A stretch of 64,000 nt of DNA. Origin: Nocardia camponoti. GTDB lineage: Bacteria > Actinomycetota > Actinomycetes > Mycobacteriales > Mycobacteriaceae. Location of the stretch: assembly GCF_014646135.1 (NCBI RefSeq), contig NZ_BMMW01000002.1, positions 1,116,001 to 1,180,000 of the forward strand, read 5' to 3'. Positions 24,932 to 33,954 of the stretch are shown here, in pieces. How positions within the stretch are numbered: the first letter of the stretch is position 1; every line of letters starts with the position of its first letter. A program made the position numbers and the translations under genes. Below the pieces are notes generated by a model that saw nothing but the letters and a program-made list of their open reading frames with translations, was not told the origin of the DNA and did not search any database.

Positions 24932-25348
24932 ATGTCAAGGCATCCCAGCGCGCCGATACCGTCGGCAATCAGTGCAAAATTGCAAGCCGCCCGCAAAGAG
25001 CGCGGGCTGACGGTGGTTCAGGCCGCCAAGGAGGCACGCATCAGCAGCAGCCTGTGGACGCAAGTCGAGACCGGGGTTCAGTACAAGCAGGGCAATCGGG
25101 TCCCGGTTCGGACGACGGCCGACACCCTTCAGGCTATGGCGCACGCCGTCGGCCTCGATCCGACGCATCTACTCGAAGAGGTCGGGTTGAGCCCGGCCGA
25201 ATCACCGTGTCCGGCCGACAAGCACCCGGCAACCGCGCAATCGCTGCCAGGCGATTCAGTTGTGAACCTGACTGGGCTCACCGACCGCGAACTACGGCAC
25301 GTCGCCGCGTATGTCGAGGGGATAAAGGCGGCGCGTAACCTCCGGTGA
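24932..25348 (+). CDS. XRE family transcriptional regulator
   Basis: 138 aa. Helix-turn-helix region at about residues 12-70: ISAKLQAARKERGLTVVQAAKEARISSSLWTQVETG, followed by a longer VRTTADTLQAMAHAVGLDPTHLLEEVG segment. A C-terminal tail (LTGLTDRELRHVAAYVEGI) probably mediates dimerisation. It starts 3 bases from the divergent antitoxin-like gene and ends 18 bases before the hsdR stop. It may regulate the antitoxin-like gene or the restriction locus; neither is shown directly. Confidence 0.8.
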   Translation: MSRHPSAPIPSAISAKLQAARKERGLTVVQAAKEARISSSLWTQVETGVQYKQGNRVPVRTTADTLQAMAHAVGLDPTHLLEEVGLSPAESPCPADKHPATAQSLPGDSVVNLTGLTDRELRHVAAYVEGIKAARNLR

Positions 25349-25365
25349 GCCAAACCTCCTGACTC

Positions 25366-28300
25366 CTACCCCCGCGCGGCCAACCGCTCAGCCGCCACCA
25401 TCGGTGCCAACACCTCCATCTGGTCGATCACCAAGCGGATCGCGTCGGGCTGGCGGTCCGGTGGGTACTTGTACTTCACCAATAAGCGGCGGATCGTTGA
25501 GCGCAGTTTCGCGCGGACGTCGTCGCGTACCGTCCAGTCAGTCTTAATGTCGTTGCGCATGATCTTGATCAGTTCTTTCACGATCGCGATCAGGGTGTCG
25601 TCGCCCAATTCGGTTACCGCCGAATCATTTTCGTGAAGGGCGTCGTAGAAAGACAGCTCATCGCTGCTGAGTGGCGGACTGAATTGCGCACCACGGTTGC
25701 GTTCTTGTGACGCCTCGCGGGCGAGTTCGATGAGCGCGGCGATCACCTCAGCTGAAGTGAGCTGCTGGTTCGTATAGCGATTCATCAACTCGCGCAACCG
25801 TTCTGAGAACGCCTTCTGCCGTGCGAGGTTGTTTCGAGTCGTCTGGCGCACTTCCTCGGTCAGTACCGCGCGCAGTGCTTCGATAGCCAGGTGCGGGTGC
25901 TCGGCGTTCTTCGCCTTCTCCTCGAATTCGGGCGTGAGGTCGGTGAGTGAGGGCTTCGGCATGCCTGCCGCTTCGTAAATGTCGATAATTCGACCCGATG
26001 CCGTCGAGTCGGCGACCAGCTTGTCGAGCACGCGCTTGATCTCGGCAGGCACCGGCCGACCTTCGGCTTTGCGCTGTTCGGCGTCATACTTCGCCATCCA
26101 GACGCGAACTTCCTCATAGAACTTGATCACCGGGGCGATGTCGGCGAGATTTTGCGCGCCATGCGAAACCGCCCATGCCCGCTTGAGTTCGTTTGACAGC
26201 GAACGGAACCGGTCAGCAAGAGTCGGCTCGTCTTGGTTCCCCGGCGTTGTTGGGGAGCGAAGGTAGGCAAGCAGCCCGTTCACAACGCGGAAGTACTGGC
26301 CGGGTTTGCCGCCGAGCTTGGACCTCCACGGGTAGCCCGAGCATAGATCATCGAGGCGTGCGACCAGCTCGCGTGTCGCCGCGATCACCGCGTCCGGCGT
26401 GGCTTTCACCGGTTGCTCACGTCCGGCGCTGCGGGTGAATTCCTTCAGCGCCCGTTCGAGGTTGTCGGCGATGGGCGCGTAAGCGACGACCAGTCCGTTC
26501 GGCTTGCCCTCGAAGGTCCGGTTCACGCGGGCAAGCGTCTGCATCAGTAGCGCACCCTGCATCGGCCGGTCTAGGTAGAGCGTGTGCAGCGGAGGCGCAT
26601 CGAAGCCGGTGAGCAGCATGTTCTGCACAATCACCAGCTCAAGCGGGTCGTCGGCCACCTTGAGGCGGTTGGTAATCGACTTGTTCTCCGACTCACGCCG
26701 CACATGCTTACGGACGTTGGCAGGGTCGCTCGCGCTACCCGAGTAGACGACCTTGATGACACCTTCGGCATTGGCATCCGACGCCCACTCGGGTTCAAGC
26801 TTGATGATTTCGGCGTAGAGGTCGGCGCAAATTTCGCGCGTCGCGCACACAATGAGTGCCTTGCCCGGGCCACCGATGAACTCGCTCATGGCTTCGCGGC
26901 GCGCTTTCCAGTGCGCGACAAGGTCTTTCGCGACAGCTTCTAGCCGCTCAGGTGCGCCGTAGAGCGCGTTGAGGACAGTAACTTCGCCCTCGATCTTCGC
27001 GCGCTCCGCCTCGTCGAGTCCGAGGACCGCCGCGTCTGCGGCCAAGTCAATCTCAGCGTCGGAAACCCCCTCGGAGATAAGCACTTCCGGCAATCGAGGC
27101 TCGAAGATCACCCCAACGGTCGCGCCATCATCGACGGCACGCACGAGGTCGTAGACGTCGATGTGATTGCCGAATTCGTTCACCGTGTTGCGGTCTTCGA
27201 ACGAGATCGGCGTTCCGGTGAACGCGATGCGGGTCGCGTTGGGCAGCGCGGCGCGCAGGTGCGCGGCGTAACCGTTGAGGGTTTCGTAGTGGCTGCGATG
27301 CGCTTCATCGACCACGATCACGATATTGCTGCGATCAGACAGCAACGGGTGATCGAGCCCTGACTCTTTCTCCTCCTTGGTCAGTCCGAACTTCTGCAAA
27401 GTCGTGAAGAAGATGCCGCCGGTCTGGCGGTCGGCGAGTTTTTCGCGAAGTTCGCTGCGCGAACCGATCTGCTTGGGCTCTTCAGGCAGCAGTTCCGAAC
27501 GCTGGAACGCTTCGAAAAGCTGGCCGTCGAGTTCGTTGCGGTCGGTGACGACAACAACGGTCGGGTTCTTCAGCTCAGGGCGCGTCCCGACGAGATGGGT
27601 GTAGAGCTCCATCTCCATCGACTTGCCCGAACCCTGGGTGTGCCAGACAACGCCAGCCCTGCCGTCGCTGCGCAACGCTTCGACGGTGCAACCAACGGCC
27701 TTGCTTACCGCGAAGTACTGATGCGGTTTGGCGATGCGTTTGTGCAGGCCATCGGCACTGCTGTCGAACGCGACGTAATTGCGTTGGAGCTGGAGGAATC
27801 GTTCGGTGTTGAGCACGCCGTCGACCAGGTAGTCGAGTTCGATGCCCTCTTCCTCGTCGGCAATACGACGCGCGCCGGTGAGCGGCTCGCCACTGTCGTC
27901 GACGTTCCACGGCGAGTAGTGATTGAGCCGAGTGAACGGGGTGCCATAGCGTGCGAGCACACCGTCGCTGATCACCGTGAGCACCGCGAATCGGAACGCC
28001 ATCGGGAATTCTTCGCGATAGGTTGCGAGCTGCGCGTGCGCTGACGCGATATCAGCGTTCACCGCTCCCGGCCGCTTCAGCTCTGCGATCACTACCGGCA
28101 TGCCGTTGAGGTAGAGCACTACGTCGAAGCGACGATCGTGATCACGCGAGGTGATGCGCACCTGCTGAACAGCGAGGAAATCGTTGTCCTCAACGCGCGC
28201 ACCGACGAACCGAATCGTCGGATTCTGTTCCACCCCATGATGATCGGTGTAGGTGATTCCGCGATACCCGTGCACGAGGATCTTGTGCACCCGAAAGTTC

Positions 28301-28563
28301 TCGGCGATCGGGTCGAGCGACTCGGGGGCGAGCACCGCGCCCCGCGCCTGCTCAAGATATTCGATCGGCACTTGCGGATTCAGCTTGCGCAGTGCGTCGA
28401 GCATGCGGGCGGGAATAGCGAGTTCATTTAACGTCTCCCGCCCGCGATCGACCCCGGGATTGATGTCAGTGCCAAACGCGGGCTCCCACCCTTGCATTTC
28501 CGCTAACCGCTCAATCATCGCGTTCTCAAGATCAGCTTCGGTGGTGCCCACGTTGTCAAACAT
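25366..28563 (-). CDS. hsdR: Type I restriction enzyme, R (HsdR) subunit
   Basis: 1065 aa. The motor and nuclease subunit: ATP-dependent DNA translocation followed by cleavage of unmethylated DNA. Nuclease domain with Asp147 and ELKRPG (Glu161, Lys163); Walker A HTQGSGKS at 308-315; DEAH box VVDEAH at 418-422; later helicase motifs AFTGTPI, VVYSGSASD and LLTGFDAPPLHTLYLDRP. A helical C-terminus binds the methylase. ATG 28563 overlaps the hsdS stop in TGATG; the longer open frame to 28893 is inside hsdS. All catalytic motifs look intact. It is the last gene of the hsdM-hsdS-hsdR operon. Confidence 0.96.
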   Translation of the reverse strand: MFDNVGTTEADLENAMIERLAEMQGWEPAFGTDINPGVDRGRETLNELAIPARMLDALRKLNPQVPIEYLEQARGAVLAPESLDPIAENFRVHKILVHGYRGITYTDHHGVEQNPTIRFVGARVEDNDFLAVQQVRITSRDHDRRFDVVLYLNGMPVVIAELKRPGAVNADIASAHAQLATYREEFPMAFRFAVLTVISDGVLARYGTPFTRLNHYSPWNVDDSGEPLTGARRIADEEEGIELDYLVDGVLNTERFLQLQRNYVAFDSSADGLHKRIAKPHQYFAVSKAVGCTVEALRSDGRAGVVWHTQGSGKSMEMELYTHLVGTRPELKNPTVVVVTDRNELDGQLFEAFQRSELLPEEPKQIGSRSELREKLADRQTGGIFFTTLQKFGLTKEEKESGLDHPLLSDRSNIVIVVDEAHRSHYETLNGYAAHLRAALPNATRIAFTGTPISFEDRNTVNEFGNHIDVYDLVRAVDDGATVGVIFEPRLPEVLISEGVSDAEIDLAADAAVLGLDEAERAKIEGEVTVLNALYGAPERLEAVAKDLVAHWKARREAMSEFIGGPGKALIVCATREICADLYAEIIKLEPEWASDANAEGVIKVVYSGSASDPANVRKHVRRESENKSITNRLKVADDPLELVIVQNMLLTGFDAPPLHTLYLDRPMQGALLMQTLARVNRTFEGKPNGLVVAYAPIADNLERALKEFTRSAGREQPVKATPDAVIAATRELVARLDDLCSGYPWRSKLGGKPGQYFRVVNGLLAYLRSPTTPGNQDEPTLADRFRSLSNELKRAWAVSHGAQNLADIAPVIKFYEEVRVWMAKYDAEQRKAEGRPVPAEIKRVLDKLVADSTASGRIIDIYEAAGMPKPSLTDLTPEFEEKAKNAEHPHLAIEALRAVLTEEVRQTTRNNLARQKAFSERLRELMNRYTNQQLTSAEVIAALIELAREASQERNRGAQFSPPLSSDELSFYDALHENDSAVTELGDDTLIAIVKELIKIMRNDIKTDWTVRDDVRAKLRSTIRRLLVKYKYPPDRQPDAIRLVIDQMEVLAPMVAAERLAARG

Positions 28564-29759
28564 CAAACTATCTCTTCCACTTTCGCTTCCGCGTCTTTGA
28601 TGCGAAGTTTGCCGGACATTAGGAGGGGGAGGAGTTCGTCCCGAGTTTTTGCTAGGACGTCCGATTCTGCGCCGACCCGGTGAGTCAGCGCTTGAAGTTT
28701 GCCCAGCGCGCTCGGCGCATTTGGTCCGGGCACTGGGACACTTAGGGATCCGATATCTTGCAGATTCACGTAAGGTGCCATATCGGTTTTGTGCATCGCG
28801 ACATCCGTCTGCGCTACGCGGTCGACATTCCGAAACCAAGTCGCGAGCCACGGCTGAAGTTCGTGATGGTCGTCGCTCACACGGAAATAACAAAGCTGCG
28901 GACTGTAGACGCTGGGCTCAACGCCGTGTGGGACCACGGCAACGCGCCCCACCGAGCCTTTAGTCGTCAGGACGATATCGCCAGGTTGTGCGATCTTCGC
29001 GGCAGCCTTGTCGAGGAATGGCTTCGCAACGAAGTCTTCGCCGCTCGGCACAACGCGGCCATCCTGGATATCGCCAGCGCGGATGATCCGGCAGCCAGGC
29101 GTTCCGTGCTCAGACCGCTTTGTTCGATAACCATCGCCGAAAATGAGCACACCGTCGGAAGCAAGCTCACGTATGGTGGCACGCGTCGTGACATGGCTTA
29201 GCGCTTTCGCGAAGAGTGCGTCGCTAAGTTGCCCGGTGACATCGATGGTTCGCGAGTTGGCGGCAATCTTGTCATCGAGCGCCCCCAACACCTCCGCAAT
29301 CGCCCGCTGCTGCGCCAGCGGCGGCAGATCTCCGACGGACATCTCGCGAATATCGGCCACATTGAGGTGGGCAACCGTCGAGCCTTCAGCCATTGAAATC
29401 AGACGGCGCTGGATCGTCGGCGAGGCGAGCAGGTAGTAAGCGAAAACGGGATCGAGGCGCTCAGGATTGGGCCTGAGCAGAACTGTCCTCTGGCCGGGCG
29501 CGACGTTCTCCTCAATGGGAATCCGGACGACCGGGCCAACAGGCGCTTCCCTCGCAAGCAGCAAATCGCCGTATTGGGGTTTCAGACGCGTGGTCCATAA
29601 TTCGAAGGTTTCCCGACTTACGCGACGGGCTTCTTCGTAATTGATTCGATTTCCCCGCATCGCGGGCGTACCAACCGCGAAGAACTCCCCGTCGACGTCA
29701 ATCGGAGCCGTCTTGTGCGCGCAGTCGACGATATTTGCGCAAAGGTCGTCCAGCTTCAT
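28563..29759 (-). CDS. hsdS: Type I restriction-modification specificity (HsdS) subunit
   Basis: 398 aa. Contains two target-recognition domains, each followed by a spacer helix. TRD1 covers about 1-150 and ends SVGDLPPLAQQRAIAEVLGALDDKIAANSRTID. TRD2 is about 190-350, ending IGSLSVPVPGPNAPSALGKLQALTHRV, then DVLAKTRDELLPLLMSGKLRI. This is the normal layout for reading a bipartite DNA target, whose sequence cannot be deduced. ATGA overlap with hsdM. No inverted TRD cassettes or second hsdS gene lie nearby, so no phase-variable shuffling is apparent. Confidence 0.95.
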   Translation of the reverse strand: MKLDDLCANIVDCAHKTAPIDVDGEFFAVGTPAMRGNRINYEEARRVSRETFELWTTRLKPQYGDLLLAREAPVGPVVRIPIEENVAPGQRTVLLRPNPERLDPVFAYYLLASPTIQRRLISMAEGSTVAHLNVADIREMSVGDLPPLAQQRAIAEVLGALDDKIAANSRTIDVTGQLSDALFAKALSHVTTRATIRELASDGVLIFGDGYRTKRSEHGTPGCRIIRAGDIQDGRVVPSGEDFVAKPFLDKAAAKIAQPGDIVLTTKGSVGRVAVVPHGVEPSVYSPQLCYFRVSDDHHELQPWLATWFRNVDRVAQTDVAMHKTDMAPYVNLQDIGSLSVPVPGPNAPSALGKLQALTHRVGAESDVLAKTRDELLPLLMSGKLRIKDAEAKVEEIV

Positions 29760-31378
29760 TCGACACTCGCTAACTTCGCCCGCACTCGCTGCCCGAGCAC
29801 ATCCGATTGATCGAGCGCATCGAATAGCGCAGTACGAAGCCTGGCAATTTTCTCCTCAATAGGTTCGTCATCGAGAGCACCTTCGGCCGCGCCGACATAG
29901 CGTCCCGGCGTCAGCGTGTAACCAGCCTGTTTGATCTCGCTCGACGGTACCGAAGCGCAGAACCCAGGAACATCTGCATACGAAAGCCCCTTGCGCGCAG
30001 CAGAATCCGTCCCCCGCCAAGCATGGTATGTATCCGCGATCCGTGCGATGTCCTCATCCGACAACGCCCGTTCCGCACGGTCAACCATGTACCCGAGTTC
30101 GCGGGCGTCGATGAACAGCACTTCCCCGCGGCGGTCGATCGCCCCGCCCTTGCCCGGCGACTTGTCCTTCGCGAAGAACCACACGCACACCGGGATGCCC
30201 GTCGACCGGAACAGCTGGGTCGGCATCGCGACCATGCACGAAACTAGGTCCGCCTCAACGATTTTCGCGCGGATATCGCCCTCGCCGTTGGAGTTCGACG
30301 ACATCGACCCGTTCGCCATCACGACACCAGCGGAACCACCGGGGGCCAGCTTGTAGAGCACGTGCTGAATCCACGCGTAGTTCGCGTTATTCGCGGGCGG
30401 GACGCCGTACTTCCAGCGCGGGTCGTCGGCGTTGCGGGTCCAATCCTTAATGTTGAACGGCGGATTCGTCATCACGTAATCCATGCGCACGTCCGGGTGC
30501 TGGTCGCGGGCGAAGGTGTCGCCCCAACGCGCGCCGAGTCCCTTGTTGCCGATGCCGTGGATGGCGAGGTTCATTTTCGCGAGCCGCCACGTCTCTTCAA
30601 TGGCTTCCTGGCCGTAGACAGCGAGGTCCTGGATGTCGCCGTCGTGGTATTCAACGAACTTCTCCGACTGCACGAACATGCCACCCGAACCACAGCACGG
30701 GTCGTAGATGCGGCCGCGCGATGGCTCAAGCACTTCAACGATCGTGCGCACAACGCTTGGCGGAGTGAAGAACTCGCCACCACGCTTGCCTTCGGCGCGG
30801 GCGAAACTTCCGAGGAAGTACTCGTACACCTCACCCATGAGGTCGCGTGCGCGATGCGTGCCCTGCCTGCTGAACTTGGCGCTATTCAACAGGTCGACCA
30901 ACTCACCGAGACGGCGCTGATCGATATTGTCGCGGTTGTAAATGCGCGGAAGGGTGCCGAGCAGCGACTCATTCGCGCCCATCACCGCGTCCATCGCCTC
31001 ATCGATGAGCTGACCGATCGACTTGGCGGCCTGGTCGCCCTCAGCGGACAGGCCCTTCGCGTTGCGGGCGAGGAAGTCCCAGTGCGCGACCGGCGGCACA
31101 AGGAACACCCCGTAGCCAACGTATTCGTCGGGATCTTCGAGCAGATCAGCGATCGTCGCCTCATCGACGTTGTCGGCAACGAGTTCGGCGCGCAGGATTT
31201 CGCGGCGCTCGTCGTAGGCGTCCGAAACATACTTGAGGAACACGAGCGGCAGAATCACGTCTTTGTACTGGCTGGCAGTGAGCGACCCACGCAGCTTGTC
31301 GGCCGCTTTCCAGAGCGTGTCCTTGAGCTCCTTCATCGTCGACGGCTCCGCCGCCTCTTGCCGCTTCTTAGGTGGCAT
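29756..31378 (-). CDS. hsdM: Type I restriction-modification N6-adenine methylase (HsdM) subunit
   Basis: 540 aa. The N-terminal HsdM domain (ELKDTLWKAADKLRGSLTASQY) precedes the Rossmann methylase. SAM-binding motif I is YDPCCGSGGMF (205-215) and the catalytic motif IV is TNPPF at 284-288. ATG 31378 has GAGAGGAG upstream. The first 22 bases of the gene plus its upstream region to 31499 are duplicated at 33933-34075. The promoter region holds a CTGATAA-N6-TTATCAG palindrome about 100 bases upstream, which may set expression of the whole operon. Confidence 0.96.
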   Translation of the reverse strand: MPPKKRQEAAEPSTMKELKDTLWKAADKLRGSLTASQYKDVILPLVFLKYVSDAYDERREILRAELVADNVDEATIADLLEDPDEYVGYGVFLVPPVAHWDFLARNAKGLSAEGDQAAKSIGQLIDEAMDAVMGANESLLGTLPRIYNRDNIDQRRLGELVDLLNSAKFSRQGTHRARDLMGEVYEYFLGSFARAEGKRGGEFFTPPSVVRTIVEVLEPSRGRIYDPCCGSGGMFVQSEKFVEYHDGDIQDLAVYGQEAIEETWRLAKMNLAIHGIGNKGLGARWGDTFARDQHPDVRMDYVMTNPPFNIKDWTRNADDPRWKYGVPPANNANYAWIQHVLYKLAPGGSAGVVMANGSMSSNSNGEGDIRAKIVEADLVSCMVAMPTQLFRSTGIPVCVWFFAKDKSPGKGGAIDRRGEVLFIDARELGYMVDRAERALSDEDIARIADTYHAWRGTDSAARKGLSYADVPGFCASVPSSEIKQAGYTLTPGRYVGAAEGALDDEPIEEKIARLRTALFDALDQSDVLGQRVRAKLASVE

Positions 31379-31499
31379 CGGGACTCCTCTCGTAGTTCGA
31401 CCGCGCCGCGTGGGAATCCGCAGCTAGGCTCACCGACAGAACAGTAGGCCCCGCCACCCACCTGGATCGAGCGGATGCACTGATAAGCGGGCTTATCAG
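31357..31499. repeat. 143-bp direct repeat, left copy (hsdM start and promoter)
   Basis: Bases 31357-31499 match 33933-34075 at 140 of 143 positions. The repeat holds the first 7 codons of hsdM, its ribosome-binding site, upstream region and the CTGATAA palindrome. The two copies flank the WXG100/toxin/immunity cassette of about 2.4 kb, as expected for insertion or duplication through recombination. Confidence 0.93.
31480..31499. promoter_or_regulatory. CTGATAAGC-GG-GCTTATCAG operator upstream of hsdM and the WXG cassette
   Basis: Perfect 9-bp-arm palindrome, 101 bases upstream of hsdM (minus) and 65 bases upstream of the divergent WXG-like gene (plus). The same core CTGATAA-N6-TTATCAG recurs at 34056-34075 and 40200-40219. 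It is too short and lacks a T-run for a terminator at the 5' end of two divergent genes, so an operator is the better reading. Confidence 0.7.
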
Positions 31500-31564
31500 C
31501 ATTGCCCCTTCTGACAGTCCTGCCGGGTAGCGAGTCGCTGCCCTATCCAGTAGCGTCACCCGAT

Positions 31565-31906
31565 ATGAGCACTCCTGGGGGGAGCGGCGCACCGTCGCTG
31601 TCGGTTGTACCCACCGAAGTCCAAGCCGTCGGGCGCTACGTCTACGGAATAGCGGAATCGCTTCGCGCGGCGCTAGATTCGGCTCACGCGGACGTAGATG
31701 CGTTGCTCGCGAAAGGCTGGACGGGCGAGCTAGCCACACGGTTTGGCACCGGCTGGACTGAGACTCGCGAAGGCGGCGTAGCCATCATCGCGGCGCTGAC
31801 TGCAATGGCGGAGAAGCTCGGGATCACCGCAGAGACGTTTCAACAGCAAGACGTATCGCACGCCTACACACTGAACATGTCCAGCCTAAGCCTCCCGGCG
31901 CAGTAG
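31565..31906 (+). CDS. WXG100-like type VII secretion protein
   Basis: 113 aa from ATG 31565 (MSTPGG); the frame upstream to 31502 lies in promoter sequence. Two long helices are joined at LLAKGWTGELATRFGTGW, containing a W-T-G turn, with the partner helix MAEKLGITAETFQQQD. It is followed without a gap by a second WXG100 gene, the usual heterodimer arrangement. The pair probably escorts the toxin encoded next through an ESX system. Confidence 0.8.
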   Translation: MSTPGGSGAPSLSVVPTEVQAVGRYVYGIAESLRAALDSAHADVDALLAKGWTGELATRFGTGWTETREGGVAIIAALTAMAEKLGITAETFQQQDVSHAYTLNMSSLSLPAQ

Positions 31907-32206
31907 ATGGATTCTCAGTTCTCAGTAGACATGGACGAACTCGATCAGATCGTCGCGCGCATTTCAGGGCTAGCCGGCTACGTCGCAGAGCACCTCGATC
32001 AGATCGATGACCAAGTCGCCACGCTCAAAGGCGGCACATGGGAAGGTCTGGCTGCCGACGCGTATCAGGTTGCCCATACCCAATGGATCACTGGCGCGCA
32101 AGAATTTGCTGAAGGGTTGCGTGACATGAGTGCAGCCGCGAAATCGGCGCACACTCGCTACGGTAACGCGGCCGACCTAAATAAGAAGATGTTGGGCTCC
32201 GGATAA
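31907..32206 (+). CDS. WXG100 family protein
   Basis: 99 aa, a canonical WXG100: helix VDMDELDQIVARISGLAGYV, turn GGTWEGLAADAY with the W-E-G motif, and second helix EFAEGLRDMSAAAKSAHTRYGNA. Encoded immediately after the other WXG-like gene and 3 bases before the toxin gene, so all three should be made together. Likely forms a helical bundle with its partner for secretion. Confidence 0.88.
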   Translation: MDSQFSVDMDELDQIVARISGLAGYVAEHLDQIDDQVATLKGGTWEGLAADAYQVAHTQWITGAQEFAEGLRDMSAAAKSAHTRYGNAADLNKKMLGSG

Positions 32207-32209
32207 CTT

Positions 32210-33526
32210 ATGGGCTGGACCATTGATACCGGCATGTATTACGACGCCGGAAATAAATGCCAGTTATTGGCGACCGACCTCAGCCTTGCCCTTGGCCCGC
32301 TAAGTGCAACCCTGCAACATGAGTGCACCGCTATGGCCGGCAACCACGAAAGTTGCGACCAGTGGATCACGACCTACGACACACACGCTCGCGACATTGT
32401 GACTCTTGCCGCCACCTTAGCGAACGCGTTGCTGCGCTATGGAGACGTTCTCAAGGCAAACGGTTACAACTGGTGGCACTCGAACCGCGCTATCGCGAAC
32501 GGGTCGGAACCAGCTAAACCCACTGCCTCCGAGCCTCTTTATGACTCAGGAATGGCCTTGCCTGTCACCTCTCGTGGCGACAACGGCCCGGGGCTGGACG
32601 AAGGAGCAGTTGTCGGCCTGTTGGAACGGGTTGGCAGGATCCCCAACGGGGACATCGCCAAGTTGAGCACCGCCCGCGATGCGTGGAGAACCTTCGCTGA
32701 CAACGCGAACGTAGTCGGGGCAGCAACGCGAATCAGCGGCATCAAGGCCAAATTCGATGGGAGCACCGACCCAAACATCATCGCTATCGACGAGCACCTC
32801 GCCAGTCTTGAACAGGCGGCGAAGCTCTTGGCTGAGGCAGCCCGAGGCATCGTTACACCGCTCAGCGAACATCACGACGCCCTGAACACCATGCGCGAAG
32901 ACATCGGTAAGCAGGTCGCTGCTGCGGCCGTCGAAATTGGGGCCGCGATCGCGATGACGGTGGTGATAGTCGGAGTCGCAGCTCTGCTCACCGCAGGTAC
33001 GGGTGCCGTCGCGGCGGGCGCGGGCGGCGCTGCGCTGACTATCGAGATCGTGGAAAGCACGGCGGTGATCATCAAGAACGTTGTCACCGTGAGCCGTATC
33101 GTGACCGTGGTTGGCGCGGTTGTCGTCGTCGGCACCGCGAGTGGTGGGTTCACGGCGATCCCTGATCTGGCTCGGGCTGGCGTAGCAGCCGCGGTGACCG
33201 CTATTGCGGGAATGGCCGTGTACACCGCATCCGAAGAACTAACTTACGAAGCATCTCCCAAGCATGGGACAGAGCAGCGCGGCGATGCCGCGCCTGCGCC
33301 AACACACGGTCAAGAGTCCTTAGATAATTCGGTGCTAATCAAGTCGACCTCCGCACGGAGGGTGGCTTACGACCCCGAGACAGGCGAGTTCGACGTATTC
33401 GACGAGACTTATCCGGGAAAGGGAACTTACCACGGTCACCAACGGAGTTGGGATCAACTGACACAAGAGATGCAAAACGCACTTGTAAAAGCTGGCGTCG
33501 TTAACAGGAGAGGAAAGCCGCTGTGA
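32210..33526 (+). CDS. Polymorphic toxin of the WXG/type VII class
   Basis: 438 aa in three parts. Residues 1-110 are helical with WITTYDTHARDIV, like type VII targeting domains. The middle (about 240-340) is strongly hydrophobic, with Gly/Ala/Val-rich segments such as MTVVIVGVAALLTAGTGAVAAGAGG that could cross membranes. The last 60 residues (AYDPETGEFDVFDETYPG, then YHGHQRSWDQLTQEMQNAL) form a compact charged domain resembling small polymorphic toxin domains, perhaps an RNase. The next gene overlaps by 4 bases and encodes the likely immunity protein. The exact toxin class is not certain. Confidence 0.75.
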   Translation: MGWTIDTGMYYDAGNKCQLLATDLSLALGPLSATLQHECTAMAGNHESCDQWITTYDTHARDIVTLAATLANALLRYGDVLKANGYNWWHSNRAIANGSEPAKPTASEPLYDSGMALPVTSRGDNGPGLDEGAVVGLLERVGRIPNGDIAKLSTARDAWRTFADNANVVGAATRISGIKAKFDGSTDPNIIAIDEHLASLEQAAKLLAEAARGIVTPLSEHHDALNTMREDIGKQVAAAAVEIGAAIAMTVVIVGVAALLTAGTGAVAAGAGGAALTIEIVESTAVIIKNVVTVSRIVTVVGAVVVVGTASGGFTAIPDLARAGVAAAVTAIAGMAVYTASEELTYEASPKHGTEQRGDAAPAPTHGQESLDNSVLIKSTSARRVAYDPETGEFDVFDETYPGKGTYHGHQRSWDQLTQEMQNALVKAGVVNRRGKPL

Positions 33527-33855
33527 AATATGAGGAACCCTTACCAGTCAATCGTCATAACGCGATTGCGATGCTTGAATCGGGGGTACCTGAGCAGATT
33601 CAAGGTGCGATAATTCAGCTCGCTTTGTCGGACCCGGACGGCGACTGGGTGGTAGCGCAGGCGCTTGAACTGCTCAAATCGAATGTCGGGAGCGTCCGTG
33701 CGACGGCGGCAACTGCGATCGGCCACGTCGCTCGCATTCACGGTTCAATTGACAAAGACTCCGTATTGCCCGCATTACGCGCTCTGGCTGGAGATCCAGA
33801 GGCAGCCGGGCGCGCCGAGGATGCACTGGACGACATCGAGATATTTACTAACTAG
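33523..33855 (+). CDS. HEAT-repeat-like immunity protein for the adjacent toxin
   Basis: 110 aa, all-helical. Repeated helical pairs (HNAIAMLESGVPEQIQGAII, DWVVAQALELLKSNVGSVRA, TAATAIGHVARIHG) look like HEAT repeats, an architecture common in immunity proteins. A 4-base overlap with the toxin gene supports a cognate pair. Diverged fragments of a second copy lie at 35117-35296 (N-terminal part) and 36625-36711 (C-terminal part). The ending AGRAEDALDDIEIF is shared with the latter. Confidence 0.75.
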   Translation: MKYEEPLPVNRHNAIAMLESGVPEQIQGAIIQLALSDPDGDWVVAQALELLKSNVGSVRATAATAIGHVARIHGSIDKDSVLPALRALAGDPEAAGRAEDALDDIEIFTN

Positions 33856-33954
33856 TCTTCCGATCACAATCCACGAGTCCGCCGCGTCTCGCCCTGCCTG
33901 GACGGCTGCGCGCAGCGCGTCTGGCCGTGTCCCTTGCCGCTTCTTAGGTGGCAT
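33775..33954 (-). pseudogene. Chimeric ORF: duplicated hsdM start fused in frame to an antitoxin-gene remnant
   Basis: The right-hand repeat supplies the hsdM ribosome-binding site, ATG (33954) and MPPKKRQ. After the repeat boundary the frame continues into [19 protein letters not shown], which matches the C-terminal helices of the antitoxin at 36727. At DNA level 33861-33921 resembles 36780-36840 at roughly 85%. The frame stays open for 59 residues and ends antisense within the immunity gene. It is best seen as a recombination scar, though it could be translated. Confidence 0.6.

Noticed and set aside
28563..31378. Phase-variable hsdS shuffling
   Set aside because: Only one hsdS with two TRDs, and no inverted repeats or recombinase gene nearby.
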